NCBI RefSeq assembly: GCF_036345175.1
Contig: NZ_CP107780.1
Coordinates: forward strand, 1 to 64,000
Direction: 5' to 3'
Length of the DNA: 64,000 nucleotides
Origin: Streptomyces sp. NBC_00576
GTDB lineage: Bacteria > Actinomycetota > Actinomycetes > Streptomycetales > Streptomycetaceae
The notes under the pieces were generated by a model that did not search any database, was not told the DNA's origin, and worked only from the letters and a program-made list of their open reading frames with translations. The position numbers were made by a program, and so were the translations under genes. Positions 43,892-52,983 of this stretch are shown piece after piece; the stretch's first letter is position 1, and each line of letters starts with the position of its first letter.

Positions 43892-45568
43892 TCAGCCAGG
43901 CCGCTCCTGCTCGCTTTGGTAGGCACGGGCGAGGAGTCCGGCGAGGGCGGCAGCCCGCTCCACGCCATATCGTCCGCTTCCCATTTGGTGAAGCAGCGCA
44001 CGGCCCACCTGCTCTGGAGGGAAGCCGTTCCTAGCCAGGCCTTGAACGATTTCCTCGAGAGTCGGGGGTCCGGGCCTGTGGGCACGCTCGCTCAAGGTTC
44101 CCCGCGCGGCCCCACGCTCCAGCCTGCCCTGGTCTGTTGTGACGGCTGAAGATGTTGGAGTGTCGAAAAGGAGTTGCTGGTCGGTTGGAGCGGCGTCCGC
44201 CGATTGCCGAGTCCGTGGTTGGCGGACGTCTCCCGGAAGCAGGTGTTCATCCAGCGGCCTGAGGTCCGGCCTGGCGCGCACCAGAACGCTCTGCCCAAAC
44301 GGCAAGGTGCCCCATACATAGGTGGCTTGATTGCCTGGTGTTGGAGTTCCTACGGGGGTGAGGGTTCCTAGGCCGGACAAAGCCGGCCCGTTGGGTGTGT
44401 GGCCTACGAGGTCGAGTGTGGCTTTGGGAGGGCTCCAGCGCAGAAGGTCTGGGTAGGCGAACGTGGCGGTTTCGCGTCCTCGGGAGATATCCCACATGCG
44501 GCGGGCTTCAGAGTCGATGGCGTCGGCGTCTTGTACGGCACCGGGTGGAGGAGCTGCTGTGACAGCGCCGAGGAGAGCGCCGGCCATCGTGGCAATGGTG
44601 TCCGTGTCCGAGCCGAGGGTGTTGGCGGCTAGGAGCAGCGCAGCTTCTGGGGAGCTGGCGTAGGCGTATGCGAGCACCGCGGCAAGCACAGTAGTGACTG
44701 TGCCTGATCCGCGCGTGGCATCGTCGAAGCCGCCCAGCCGCTCTACCAGGGCCGTGTAGGTCTCCGGGGTAAGAGGTGTTGCGGAGTCAACGGCTTCGAA
44801 GGCTGTGCGGCATTCGTCCGCGACCGTGAGGGCAGCTGACCGGAAGTCGGTGCCAGCGGCGTCGGTCCAGGTGGGTAGCCAGAGGTAAGCGAGTTCGTCG
44901 TCTTTTGCGATGACGTCCGGTACCTGCTCGAGCCAGTCGATTGCGGGGCGCCATTGCTTGGGACCCGGGAGTTCGTTGGCGTCCAGGGTGTGGGCCAGCA
45001 GGACTGCGTGCAGGACGGCGCCGAGGATGCCTCGGGGGTGGCCGTGGGTGCTGACTGCGTTGCGTATGACGTCGCGGGTGATGTGGTCCCAGTTGGTGAG
45101 GTCCCGTGCGGACCAGACGTGGGGCTGGATACGCATGGCGGCGCCGTTGCCGCCGATGTCGACGTAGCGGGCGGCTTTGGTGGCGAAGATGTTCTGTGAC
45201 CACTTGGCCTCGACCCGCATCAAGCCGGTTGCTGCTGCTTTGGTGCCGCGGCCGGCCCCGAGGGCGTATGCCTGCCAGGCGACGACTTCGATCTTCGCGA
45301 ATGCCTCGGCGTCGAATTCTCCGTCTCCGCGGATGGCGCGGGAAGTGGCAAGACGGAGCTGGGTGTCATCGGAGTACGCGCCCGCTGGCAGGGGCATGTC
45401 GCGTCCGTAGCGTCCCCCGATGCGCCTTTTCCAGGGGACGGTGGTGGTGACTTCATCATGTCCGATGCGGCGTTGCACGCCTGCGGTGTCGGTCAGTTCG
45501 GTGATGAAGCCGAGTGCGTCTCCGTACGCCGCCCACTGGGCTGAGGCGCGTACTGCCTCCCATTGCAT
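43892..45568 (-). CDS. ADP-ribosylglycohydrolase family protein
   Basis: About 558 residues from ATG 45568 (MQWEAVRASAQWAAYGDALG). ARH-family motifs are clear: AAYGDALGFI (N-terminal), AYSDDTQLRL (metal-binding) and NTLGSDTDTIATMAGALLGA (C-terminal metal/ADP-ribose site). These enzymes remove ADP-ribose from protein or nucleic acid. The last ~150 residues are an extra region ending in a helical domain (EIVQGLARNGFPPEQVGRAL). It follows the DarT-like gene by 17 bp or less, so it is the likely antidote to that ADP-ribosyltransferase. Confidence 0.88.
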   Translation of the reverse strand: MQWEAVRASAQWAAYGDALGFITELTDTAGVQRRIGHDEVTTTVPWKRRIGGRYGRDMPLPAGAYSDDTQLRLATSRAIRGDGEFDAEAFAKIEVVAWQAYALGAGRGTKAAATGLMRVEAKWSQNIFATKAARYVDIGGNGAAMRIQPHVWSARDLTNWDHITRDVIRNAVSTHGHPRGILGAVLHAVLLAHTLDANELPGPKQWRPAIDWLEQVPDVIAKDDELAYLWLPTWTDAAGTDFRSAALTVADECRTAFEAVDSATPLTPETYTALVERLGGFDDATRGSGTVTTVLAAVLAYAYASSPEAALLLAANTLGSDTDTIATMAGALLGAVTAAPPPGAVQDADAIDSEARRMWDISRGRETATFAYPDLLRWSPPKATLDLVGHTPNGPALSGLGTLTPVGTPTPGNQATYVWGTLPFGQSVLVRARPDLRPLDEHLLPGDVRQPRTRQSADAAPTDQQLLFDTPTSSAVTTDQGRLERGAARGTLSERAHRPGPPTLEEIVQGLARNGFPPEQVGRALLHQMGSGRYGVERAAALAGLLARAYQSEQERPG

Positions 45569-45585
45569 GGCGCTCACCGTAGTCC

Positions 45586-46269
45586 TTACCTGCCAAACGT
45601 GATCGGGTCGACGGAGATGTCGACCTCATCATGTCCGCTGGCGCTGACAATGGCCTCAGCGTTCGCTGCGTCCTCGTCGGTGAGGACGTAGATGTGCTGC
45701 AGGTGCTGAGTGGAGACGGCCTGCGGGTAGAGCACTTCGGCCTGGGGATTTGTCGGGAGTTGAGGCGCTCGGTCGTGGCGCAGCATCGTCTTGCTGAAGC
45801 CCTTGGGGACTCTGTCGGCGAAGAGGGCTTCGGCTCCGGGTAGGCCCTCCCCGGGGGTGATGCCGTCGTATCCCATGTTGCCTGGGGCGAACAGGACGCC
45901 GGGGTGCGTCATGATCACTGGGTCGAAGCTGAGGACTGCCCAGAACAGGTCCTCGTTCGCCCACCAGTCTTCACTGCTGATGCGCAGGAAGCGGTGGTTG
46001 GGTTCACTGATGCTGAGGTTCACATAAGACCAGTACTGCGGAGCTTCTCTGCGGATCTTGGTGTTCTGGTGGTAGATGCTTTCCAGGTACTGGTCTTCGG
46101 ACAGCAGTGCCCGGGCCCTGCAGAGCCGCTGCACGAGGATGCCGAGCAGGCCACGGTTGGTGGTGAAGTGCACCAATTCGGTGATCTTACGTTCCTGGAT
46201 GAGCGCGTGGATGCCCTCAGGGTGTCCTTCACTACCCGGTATGGCCGGGATCGGTTCTGCCGCGGTCAT
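45586..46269 (-). CDS. DarT-like DNA ADP-ribosyltransferase
   Basis: A 227-residue protein with the DarT (DUF4433) layout. Near residue 30 is KITELVHFTTNRGLLGILVQ, the NAD-binding HFT segment; then SYVNLSISEPNHRFL, FAPGNMGYDGITPG and, near 185, QAEVLYPQAVSTQHLQHIYV, where the Glu occupies the expected catalytic position. DarT enzymes modify thymidine or guanosine in single-stranded DNA. ATG 46269 overlaps the helicase stop (ATGA), so the genes are coupled. Here the partner hydrolase is an ARH protein rather than the macrodomain DarG. Confidence 0.8.
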   Translation of the reverse strand: MTAAEPIPAIPGSEGHPEGIHALIQERKITELVHFTTNRGLLGILVQRLCRARALLSEDQYLESIYHQNTKIRREAPQYWSYVNLSISEPNHRFLRISSEDWWANEDLFWAVLSFDPVIMTHPGVLFAPGNMGYDGITPGEGLPGAEALFADRVPKGFSKTMLRHDRAPQLPTNPQAEVLYPQAVSTQHLQHIYVLTDEDAANAEAIVSASGHDEVDISVDPITFGR

Positions 46270-47666
46270 ACGGTCTTCACCTCGTAGGTGTCCGGGTCCA
46301 TGCAGGCGATGAGGTCGCTGGCCTCGGTGGGCTTGTAGGTGATGGTCAGCGTCTTACGGGCACGTCCGGCGGACATGGCCAACAGGCGCAGGTGGGCGTC
46401 TCGTTCGCTGTCACCGGGCTCCGTAGCGTGCGGCATGACTTCGCTGTTGAGTCCGACGATGATCACATGGTCGAACTCCAGGCCCTTAGCGGAGTGCATG
46501 GTCGACAGCGCCACGTTCACCGGGCCGGTGGGCCATTCCCCGTTACGCGTGAGCTCGACCCAGGCGAGGCCAGCGGCGGTCAGGCGGGTCTCGACGTAAC
46601 TGAACCAGCCGCCGCCCTTTGCGTGCAGGATGGCAACGGACTCGTCGTTGTCCGGGCCGAGGTCGTTGAGGAACTGCACAACATGGTCCATCTGCTGGGT
46701 GAAGGTGCCCTGGACCAGCAGGGGCTTGTCGCCGTCCCCCTCGCACGAGGACAGATCCGGGATCGCAGCGTCGTCCGTGGTCTCCACGTCGCGCAGCAGC
46801 GGGGCCGCGAAGGCGGCGATCTGCCGGGTGTTGCGGAAGTTCTTCGACAGCAGCTTGCTGTTGTGCGACCCCACGCTCAGGCCGACCTCGGCCCAGGTGA
46901 ATCGCTGGGGGTAGATGCGCTGAGCGGCATCGAGGACGAAGGTGAGCGTGTGCTCGTCGGTGACATGGTTGAGGACGGCACGGACCTGGTTTGCGGAGAA
47001 GTCCTGGGCCTCGTCGACGACGATCACGTGGTACGGGTCGTCGGCGCGCTTGGCGGCCATGGCGTTCGCCAGGTCAGCCCAGTCCCAGGCCTGCTGCTCC
47101 TTCTTCCATTCCTGGAACGGAACGATCACCTCGTCCAGCAGCCGACGGCGCATCGAGGTCGGCATGCGCGGGGAACGGCCACGGCCCTGACGCTCGCACT
47201 CGACATACTCGGCCAGGCGGTCCGGCATGAAGCGGCCCAGGAAGTAGTCCACTTCGGAGCGCACGAAGTCGTTGGACAGCGGCAGGGGCGCAGCCAGGTC
47301 GTTCAGTTTCCCGTTGCGCTCGGGCTCCCGGAGGATCCGCTCGTAGGGCACGCGGTCGGTGGCCCACTTGGCGAAGGTGGAGATCGTCAGCTCGACGTCG
47401 TTTCCTTTGATCTGTTCCTGGGTGAGTTCCTCAATGTAGCCGCGCAAAGTCTTGTTGTAGGTGAGGACCAGGACCCGGACGGGGCCCTCGATGAAGCCGT
47501 CGCGGCGTCGTCGCTGCCAGAAGCCGACGGTGAACTTCAGCCGGTACAGGGCCGTGGTGGTCTTGCCGCTGCCGGCGGCGCCCCGCACGACGAAGACTCC
47601 CGGCTTGTGGTTGTTGATCACCGTGAGCTGCTCGCTCGTCGGCTGCGTCGGTCTGAGAACCTTCAT
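46266..47666 (-). CDS. superfamily 1 (UvrD-like) helicase
   Basis: About 466 residues from ATG 47666 (MKVLRPTQPTSEQLTVINNH), preceded by GGGGAGGGA; the frame is open to 47711. Motifs: Q (PTSEQLTVI), Walker A (VRGAAGSGKTTTALYR), Walker B (VIVVDEAQDFSANQVRAV), motif III-IV (VLDAAQRIYPQ, LSKNFRNTRQIAAFA), motif V (STMHSAKGLEFDHVIIVGLN) and motif VI (LLAMSAGRARKTLTIT). It is shorter than typical UvrD. It heads the operon with the DarT-like and ARH genes and may sense or process damaged or phage DNA. Confidence 0.88.
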   Translation of the reverse strand: MKVLRPTQPTSEQLTVINNHKPGVFVVRGAAGSGKTTTALYRLKFTVGFWQRRRRDGFIEGPVRVLVLTYNKTLRGYIEELTQEQIKGNDVELTISTFAKWATDRVPYERILREPERNGKLNDLAAPLPLSNDFVRSEVDYFLGRFMPDRLAEYVECERQGRGRSPRMPTSMRRRLLDEVIVPFQEWKKEQQAWDWADLANAMAAKRADDPYHVIVVDEAQDFSANQVRAVLNHVTDEHTLTFVLDAAQRIYPQRFTWAEVGLSVGSHNSKLLSKNFRNTRQIAAFAAPLLRDVETTDDAAIPDLSSCEGDGDKPLLVQGTFTQQMDHVVQFLNDLGPDNDESVAILHAKGGGWFSYVETRLTAAGLAWVELTRNGEWPTGPVNVALSTMHSAKGLEFDHVIIVGLNSEVMPHATEPGDSERDAHLRLLAMSAGRARKTLTITYKPTEASDLIACMDPDTYEVKTV

Positions 47667-47780
47667 CCGCGCGGTCCCTCCCCAAGACTCGCCCCCTGAA
47701 CCTGATGCCATGTTAGGAGTGGAGGTAGCCAGAAGTACCGAAGATCAGACAGACAGCCTGTCGCACTATTCCGGGCAGCG

Positions 47781-47819
47781 CCGTTCCGATCACCCATTTG
47801 AGTGACAGTCCCGGAACGG
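47781..47819. promoter_or_regulatory. inverted repeat upstream of the helicase/DarT/ARH operon
   Basis: CCGTTCCG (47781-47788) and CGGAACGG (47812-47819) form an 8-bp inverted repeat with a 23-nt spacer, ~115 bp upstream of the helicase start. It is a candidate operator. It could equally be a transposon-end feature, as it lies between the cargo operon and the tns genes. Confidence 0.4.
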
Positions 47820-48037
47820 GACACCCTGCGATTGCCGGGCTAGCGCGGGCGTCTGCTGGCGCGCGTCACCGGTGCCGAAGCAGAGGCGGCGCTGCAGCCG
47901 GAAAGTGCAGGAGTTCGCACTGACACCGGTACATCCGGGTGGCATCCTGACCCGCGTGCGCCCCAACGGACTTATGGATAAACCCAGTTGGGGTTACCTA
48001 CCGGTTCGCCTGCACGGCAGGACAGGTATGACGTTAT

Positions 48038-48426
48038 GTGGAGTTTGTGATCATCGACAGCAGCCAGGACGGCGGGCAGGCCAGCTTGCCCGCCGTCGCG
48101 GGCCGCGCCTGCCGGGTGCCGGAACCGGGCGCGGTGGAGGCCGAGTTCGCCGGGGTGGACGGCACGCCGGTGCAGCGCCGCTGGGCTGAGGCCGCCGTCG
48201 CAGTCAGGTTCGAGCAGCTGGCGCCGGTGAAGGCAGGCCGCAGCGGGCGCGGGTGGTCCTGGAGGCGGCATGCGCGCGCGTGGGCTGGACGCACAGGCGG
48301 CTTGAGCCGCCTCCAGCGGTGGTGGCGAATCTGCAGTGGCTTGCCGGCTACCGCCACCCACGCAATCGGGGTTCGAAACGTCACGCGCCGCTCTTCAAGC
48401 GGGTGGAGCCAGGTGGCCAATATTGA
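48038..48426 (+). pseudogene. degenerate tnsA copy
   Basis: The start resembles the neighbouring TnsA (VDGTPVQRRWAEAAVAVRFE compared with VQQRWADAVLAVAFEELEP). After an internal deletion and frameshift near 48230 it continues ARVVLEAACARVGWTHRRLE and LQWLAGYRHPRNRGS, parallel to VLEAACVQAGWSYRRLEPLE and LKWLAGYRHPRNAG at 50497-50615. The central ~90 residues, including the active-site region, are missing. It marks a second, decayed transposition gene set. Confidence 0.8.
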
Positions 48427-48556
48427 GAGGCATTGAACGACGTCCGAGCCGAGAGGGAGGCCCACGGCCTGGGGAAGTAATGAGACGACGGGCCGAGGAC
48501 CGGACGGCTGCTGCGAAAACGCCCGCCCGGATCGGCGAACACGAGACCGTGGTGGA

Positions 48557-49906
48557 GTGACCCAACATCCCGGCCTCCTGCGGACAGCTCCCCTGCAGGG
48601 GGAGACAACCTCGTCGCTGATCTGCCGCATCGCGAGCCGCTACGGGATGGAAGCGAAGGTGTTGCGGTCGTGCTGGCAGTGGCGCAACTACCCGCCCACG
48701 TACGACGGCGGGGGCGCGCGGGCCGACGCCGAGGTGCTGCTGAACGCGCCCGGACGGCAGCTCCTGGCAGGCCTGTGCCGCGTCGGGGAAGACGTCCTGG
48801 CGCGGGCGTTGCCGTCCTGGGGACAGGAGGACGCCAAGCTGTCGGCCGGAAAGAACGGGGTGCCGGCGGCGGCGTGGCGGACCGGGGGCGCGGTCGCCGG
48901 ACCGGTCGCCTTCGGCTGCCGCCTGTGCGCGGCCCGGCGTACGGGGACGGCCGTGCGGGTGGTGCGGTACGTGCCGCGCTGGGAGCGGGTGTGCGTCCGG
49001 CACGGACGGTGGCTCCTGGACGCGGACGCCGACCAGCCCCTGGAGCACTTGGACGTACGCGGCCTGCCGGAGGTGGCCGCGGCGCAGCGGCGGTGGACGG
49101 GTGTGGCGCGGCGGGCAGCACGGGCTGGAGTAGAGCCGGAGAGGGTGTTCGCTCTGGCTTATGCGGTGGTAGCCCTGTGGTGGGAGCAGGCCCTCACCTG
49201 GGAGCGGGAGACCATCTGGCCGCGGCGGCTGCACCAGGTCGCGGGCGGCAACGCCGGGACGGAACTGGAGCGGTGGCGGATCGTGGGCCGGGACGCGGTC
49301 GTCTTCCCCGAGGTGGTGGCCGTCGCCGACGCACTGCTGGACCCGGCCATGGCGCAGCTGGTGTGGAGGGACAGCGGGGCCGGGCGGCCGCGGCCGCTGC
49401 CCGCCGACGGGGCGTTCTGCCGCCGACTGGGCGAGCGGGTCGGGCGGGGGTGGCTGGGGCCGCTGGCCGCCACCGACTACGGCGGCCCGCTGACCTCGTG
49501 GATGGGCGCCGTCATCCGTATCCGCCGCGGCGCGGGAGGGCCGCCCGGCTACGGCAACGACCCCTGGTGGCTGCGGCAGGAGCACCAGCCCGCCACCATG
49601 GCCGGACAGTTGCGCGTCCTGTCCAAGGAACGCAGCGCGCCCGGCTCGGGCACCACGTGGCGCTCTGTGGTGCCGGCCGAGCAACGGGCACTGATCACCA
49701 GCCTGGTCAACGACGCCGAAGAGCAGCTGACCCAGTTGCGCGGTGTCCAGTACGGCAAGACCGCCGACGCCGCGCAGCAGTTGCAGCCCTCGCGGCCGGG
49801 ATGGCCCTGGAGGATCTTGCACGCTGGGCCCGCCTGCCGGCCGATGTCCTGGCCGAAGCACTCCCGGCCCACCGCAACGGGAGGCCAGGAAGGGAACGGT
49901 GAGTAA
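48557..49906 (+). CDS. tniQ: TniQ family protein (probable C-terminal frameshift)
   Basis: About 449 residues starting MTQHPGLLRTAPLQGETTSS. The zinc-finger-like pair CRLCAARRTG and VCVRHGRWLLD lies at ~115-155, and further TniQ-type sequence follows (ERWRIVGRDAVVFPEVVAVA). TniQ/TnsD proteins choose the target site of Tn7-like elements. Near 49785 the frame loses its character (LQPSRPGWPWRILHAGPA) while the neighbouring frame reads MALEDLARWARLPADVLAEA, a convincing helical end stopping at 49902. One missing base explains this. The GTG start is assumed; the ribosome-binding site is poorly spaced. Confidence 0.8.
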   Translation: MTQHPGLLRTAPLQGETTSSLICRIASRYGMEAKVLRSCWQWRNYPPTYDGGGARADAEVLLNAPGRQLLAGLCRVGEDVLARALPSWGQEDAKLSAGKNGVPAAAWRTGGAVAGPVAFGCRLCAARRTGTAVRVVRYVPRWERVCVRHGRWLLDADADQPLEHLDVRGLPEVAAAQRRWTGVARRAARAGVEPERVFALAYAVVALWWEQALTWERETIWPRRLHQVAGGNAGTELERWRIVGRDAVVFPEVVAVADALLDPAMAQLVWRDSGAGRPRPLPADGAFCRRLGERVGRGWLGPLAATDYGGPLTSWMGAVIRIRRGAGGPPGYGNDPWWLRQEHQPATMAGQLRVLSKERSAPGSGTTWRSVVPAEQRALITSLVNDAEEQLTQLRGVQYGKTADAAQQLQPSRPGWPWRILHAGPACRPMSWPKHSRPTATGGQEGNGE

Positions 49907-50077
49907 GCGTCAGGAGGCAGGGAAGCGTGTACGGACCGTGATCCGCAGGGCGTACCTCATCGCCCAGCACTCGTGATCAAAATCTGTGAAGCCGCCCGCC
50001 GCACCGGCAGGACGGGCTTGACTGGGCGCGTGGGCAGCAAGGACGCAACGGCCGCAGCGGGTGGCCGCTCACAGCGC

Positions 50078-50854
50078 ATGCAGACGGATACCGGATCCGA
50101 GTGGGAGGCGGTCTTCGTCGACCCCCTCGGGCAGGTGGTGCAGCAGCGGTGGGCGGACGCGGTTCTCGCGGTGGCCTTCGAGGAGCTGGAGCCGGTGTCG
50201 GCGTTCCCGGTGGTGCCGGGGCGGCGGTGGGGGCCCGGTCAGTGGTGGTCGGCCACGACCGGCCGGCATGTGGCGTGCGGGTCGGCCGCGATGCGGGCGC
50301 AGCTGATGATGCTGGACCGCGACCCCGATGTGGTCGGCCTGGCCGGGCGGCCGGTCCGTCTGCTGTGGCGGGACGCGCGCGGCCAGGTCCGCTCGTGGGT
50401 GCCGCAGCTCTTCGCCCGCCAGCGCGACGGCACCGCCCTGCTGGCCGACTGCCCCAGCCACCCGGAGGCCGGCGGTGAGCGGGCGCAGCGGGCTGCGACG
50501 GTCCTGGAGGCGGCGTGCGTGCAGGCCGGCTGGAGCTACCGGCGCCTCGAGCCGCTGGAGATGACGCTTTCGGCGAACCTGAAATGGCTGGCCGGCTACC
50601 GCCACCCCCGCAACGCCGGCCGTCCCCCTCTCGCGGCCGCCGTACGCGAGGCATTCGCCCAGCCGCGGCCGCTGATCGAGGGCGCCGAAGCGGTGGGCGA
50701 CCCGATCGAAGTCCTGCCCGCCGTCTTCCACGCCCTGTGGCACGAACACCTCACTACGCCCCTGGACGTACCGCTGAACGAGCGGGTCCTCGTCAGCACC
50801 GGCGCCGACGATGCGAACGGCCGCGGCGGCCCGGGCAGCGGGGATGGACGGTGA
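50078..50854 (+). CDS. tnsA: TnsA-like transposase endonuclease subunit, active site degenerate
   Basis: About 258 residues from ATG 50078 (MQTDTGSEWEAVFVDPLGQV); a GTG at 49973 is possible. The TnsA-like fold is recognised from FVDPLGQVVQQRWADAVLAV and CGSAAMRAQLMMLDRDPDVV. The acidic/lysine motifs of active TnsA (E, then PD, then DxK) appear here as SAAM, VPQ and ADCP, so most catalytic residues seem lost. TnsA normally cuts the 5' ends for cut-and-paste; a dead copy could mean copy-in transposition. Its TGA overlaps the tnsB start (GTGA). Confidence 0.75.
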   Translation: MQTDTGSEWEAVFVDPLGQVVQQRWADAVLAVAFEELEPVSAFPVVPGRRWGPGQWWSATTGRHVACGSAAMRAQLMMLDRDPDVVGLAGRPVRLLWRDARGQVRSWVPQLFARQRDGTALLADCPSHPEAGGERAQRAATVLEAACVQAGWSYRRLEPLEMTLSANLKWLAGYRHPRNAGRPPLAAAVREAFAQPRPLIEGAEAVGDPIEVLPAVFHALWHEHLTTPLDVPLNERVLVSTGADDANGRGGPGSGDGR

Positions 50855-52983
50855 GCGTGCGGCGTGGCGGACGGCCGGTGCTGCAGGTCGGAGCGCACGT
50901 CCGCTTCCGCGAGAGCACCTGGCAGGTCATCGCTGTGGCGGGCCAGCAGGTCTACCTCGCCGGTGAGACGGGCGAAGACGAGACGGTCGTGGCCGGGCAC
51001 CTGTTCGCCGACCCGTCCTTCACCATCGTGGGCGCCCAGATGCCCCAGGCCGTGACGCAGTGGGGTCTGTTCGAAACCGCGCCCGAGGACGCGCGGCGCA
51101 AGGCGCTGGCCTGGCAGCGGCACATCCGCGAGGTGGAGACCGGCCTGCCCGGCGGGATGGCGGACAGCGGCGGGGTGCCCCGGGCCGAGTACGACCCCGA
51201 CCGATTCACGCTCGCGCAGCGCGAGGAGGCCAAGGCGGCGGAGCTGACCGCGATCGGTTTCGGACCTGTCTCCCGGACCACGGTGCAGCGCATGCGCCTG
51301 GCCTACCGCAAGCAGGGACTGTGGGGGCTGGTCGACCACCGCACCACCCGTCGGCCCGTGCCTACCGGGCGCACCGACGAACGCGTCATCGCTGCCGTCG
51401 AGGAAGCGCTGCGCCGCCAGCGCGACCGTTCCAAGGGCACCGTCAAGGGCCTGATGCCCCTGGTCACGCAGATCCTTACCGACCGGTACGGCCGCGGCAC
51501 CGTGCCCGCCCCCTCCCAGGCCACCTTCTACCGGCTCGTCCACCAACTCGCCAATCCCGCCGAACACCCCCACCGCCCCGCCCGTACCCTTCCCTCCCCC
51601 ACCGGCGGACGGGCGTTCACCCCGACCGTGGCGCTGCGGCCGGGCGAGCAGGTGCAGGTCGACACCACCCGGCTGGACGTCCTGGCCGTCTTCGACGACG
51701 GCACCACCGGCCGGCCCGAACTCACGATCGCCGTCGACGTCGCCACCCGCGCCATCCTCGCCGCCGTCCTGCGCCCCGGCGGCACCAAGGCCGTCGACGC
51801 CGCCCTGCTGCTCGCCGAGATGGCCGTCCCCCACCCCGCCCGCCCCGCCTGGCCCGACGCCCTGCGCCTCGCCCACACCCAACTCCCCCAGCTACAGCGG
51901 CTGATGGGCCTGGATGAACGCCTTCAGGGCGCAGCCGCCCGGCCGGTGATAGTGCCCGAGACGATCGTCGTGGACCGGGGCAAGATCTACCTGTCCACGG
52001 CGTTCAGCGCCGCCTGCGAGACCCTCGGCATCAGCGTCCAGCCCACCCCGCCCCACGCCCCCGCCGCCAAAGGCATCGTCGAGCGCACCTTCGGCACCAT
52101 CAACGCACTCCTGTGCCAGCACCTGCCCGGCTACACCGGCTCCAACGTCACCCGCCGCGGACCGGACGCCGAAACCGAGGCCTGCTTCAGCGTCGCCCAG
52201 CTCCAGGACCTGCTGGACGAATGGCTGATCCACTACCACCACCGCCCCCACGAAGGCCTGCGCCACCCCACCCTGCCCAAGAAGGCCCTCACCCCGAACC
52301 AGATGTGGGCCGCGCTCATCGCCGTCGCCGGCCACGTACCCCTCCCGCTGAGCGGCAGCGATTACCTCGAACTGCTGCCGGTGCGCTGGCAGGCCATCAC
52401 CGAACGCGGCATCCGCGTCGACCACCGCACCTACGACCACGATGTCCTCGCCCCCTACCGCGGCCAGCCCTCCCCGGTCACCGCGCGCGGCGGCAAATGG
52501 GAAGTCCACACCAACCCCCACGACGCCCGCCAGGTATGGATCCGCCTGCCCGACGGACACCTGACAGAGATCCCGTGGATCCACCGCGACCACATCCACC
52601 AGCCGTTCAACAGCGCCACCTGGCAGCACATCAAAACCGTCACCGCCCGCCACGGCGACCGCGACACCCACGAGGCCGACCTCGCCGACACCCTCGACCA
52701 GCTCATGCGCCGCGCCCACACCCGCACCGCCACCCCCGGCGAGCAACACCTCCTCACCCGCACCGCACCGCTGAAAACACCCCCGCCCACGGCCGCCACC
52801 CGCCCTCCGGACCCGCAGCAGGCCGACGGCTGGGACGACGACAGCCTCGACGACCTCCCCGACAACGCAGAGCAGACCGACGGCGCGGACGAACCCGGCG
52901 ACGACACCGCCGACGCCCCCGACCCCGCCCCCTACACCGGCCTCGGTCTCTACGACCCCGCCCAGGAAGCCCTCAACTGGTGA
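50851..52983 (+). CDS. tnsB: TnsB/TniA-like DDE transposase
   Basis: About 710 residues from GTG 50851, which overlaps the tnsA stop. N-terminal helices (LTAIGFGPVSRTTVQRMRLA) precede an integrase core with Asp (EQVQVDTTRLDVLAVFDDGT), second Asp (ETIVVDRGKIYLSTAF) and Glu 36 residues later (AKGIVERTFGTINALL), a D35E spacing. A beta-barrel region (GGKWEVHTNPHDARQVWIRL) and an acidic tail with TnsC-binding potential follow. It cuts and joins the 3' ends. The frame is intact and ends in TGA overlapping tnsC. Confidence 0.93.
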   Translation: MSVRRGGRPVLQVGAHVRFRESTWQVIAVAGQQVYLAGETGEDETVVAGHLFADPSFTIVGAQMPQAVTQWGLFETAPEDARRKALAWQRHIREVETGLPGGMADSGGVPRAEYDPDRFTLAQREEAKAAELTAIGFGPVSRTTVQRMRLAYRKQGLWGLVDHRTTRRPVPTGRTDERVIAAVEEALRRQRDRSKGTVKGLMPLVTQILTDRYGRGTVPAPSQATFYRLVHQLANPAEHPHRPARTLPSPTGGRAFTPTVALRPGEQVQVDTTRLDVLAVFDDGTTGRPELTIAVDVATRAILAAVLRPGGTKAVDAALLLAEMAVPHPARPAWPDALRLAHTQLPQLQRLMGLDERLQGAAARPVIVPETIVVDRGKIYLSTAFSAACETLGISVQPTPPHAPAAKGIVERTFGTINALLCQHLPGYTGSNVTRRGPDAETEACFSVAQLQDLLDEWLIHYHHRPHEGLRHPTLPKKALTPNQMWAALIAVAGHVPLPLSGSDYLELLPVRWQAITERGIRVDHRTYDHDVLAPYRGQPSPVTARGGKWEVHTNPHDARQVWIRLPDGHLTEIPWIHRDHIHQPFNSATWQHIKTVTARHGDRDTHEADLADTLDQLMRRAHTRTATPGEQHLLTRTAPLKTPPPTAATRPPDPQQADGWDDDSLDDLPDNAEQTDGADEPGDDTADAPDPAPYTGLGLYDPAQEALNW

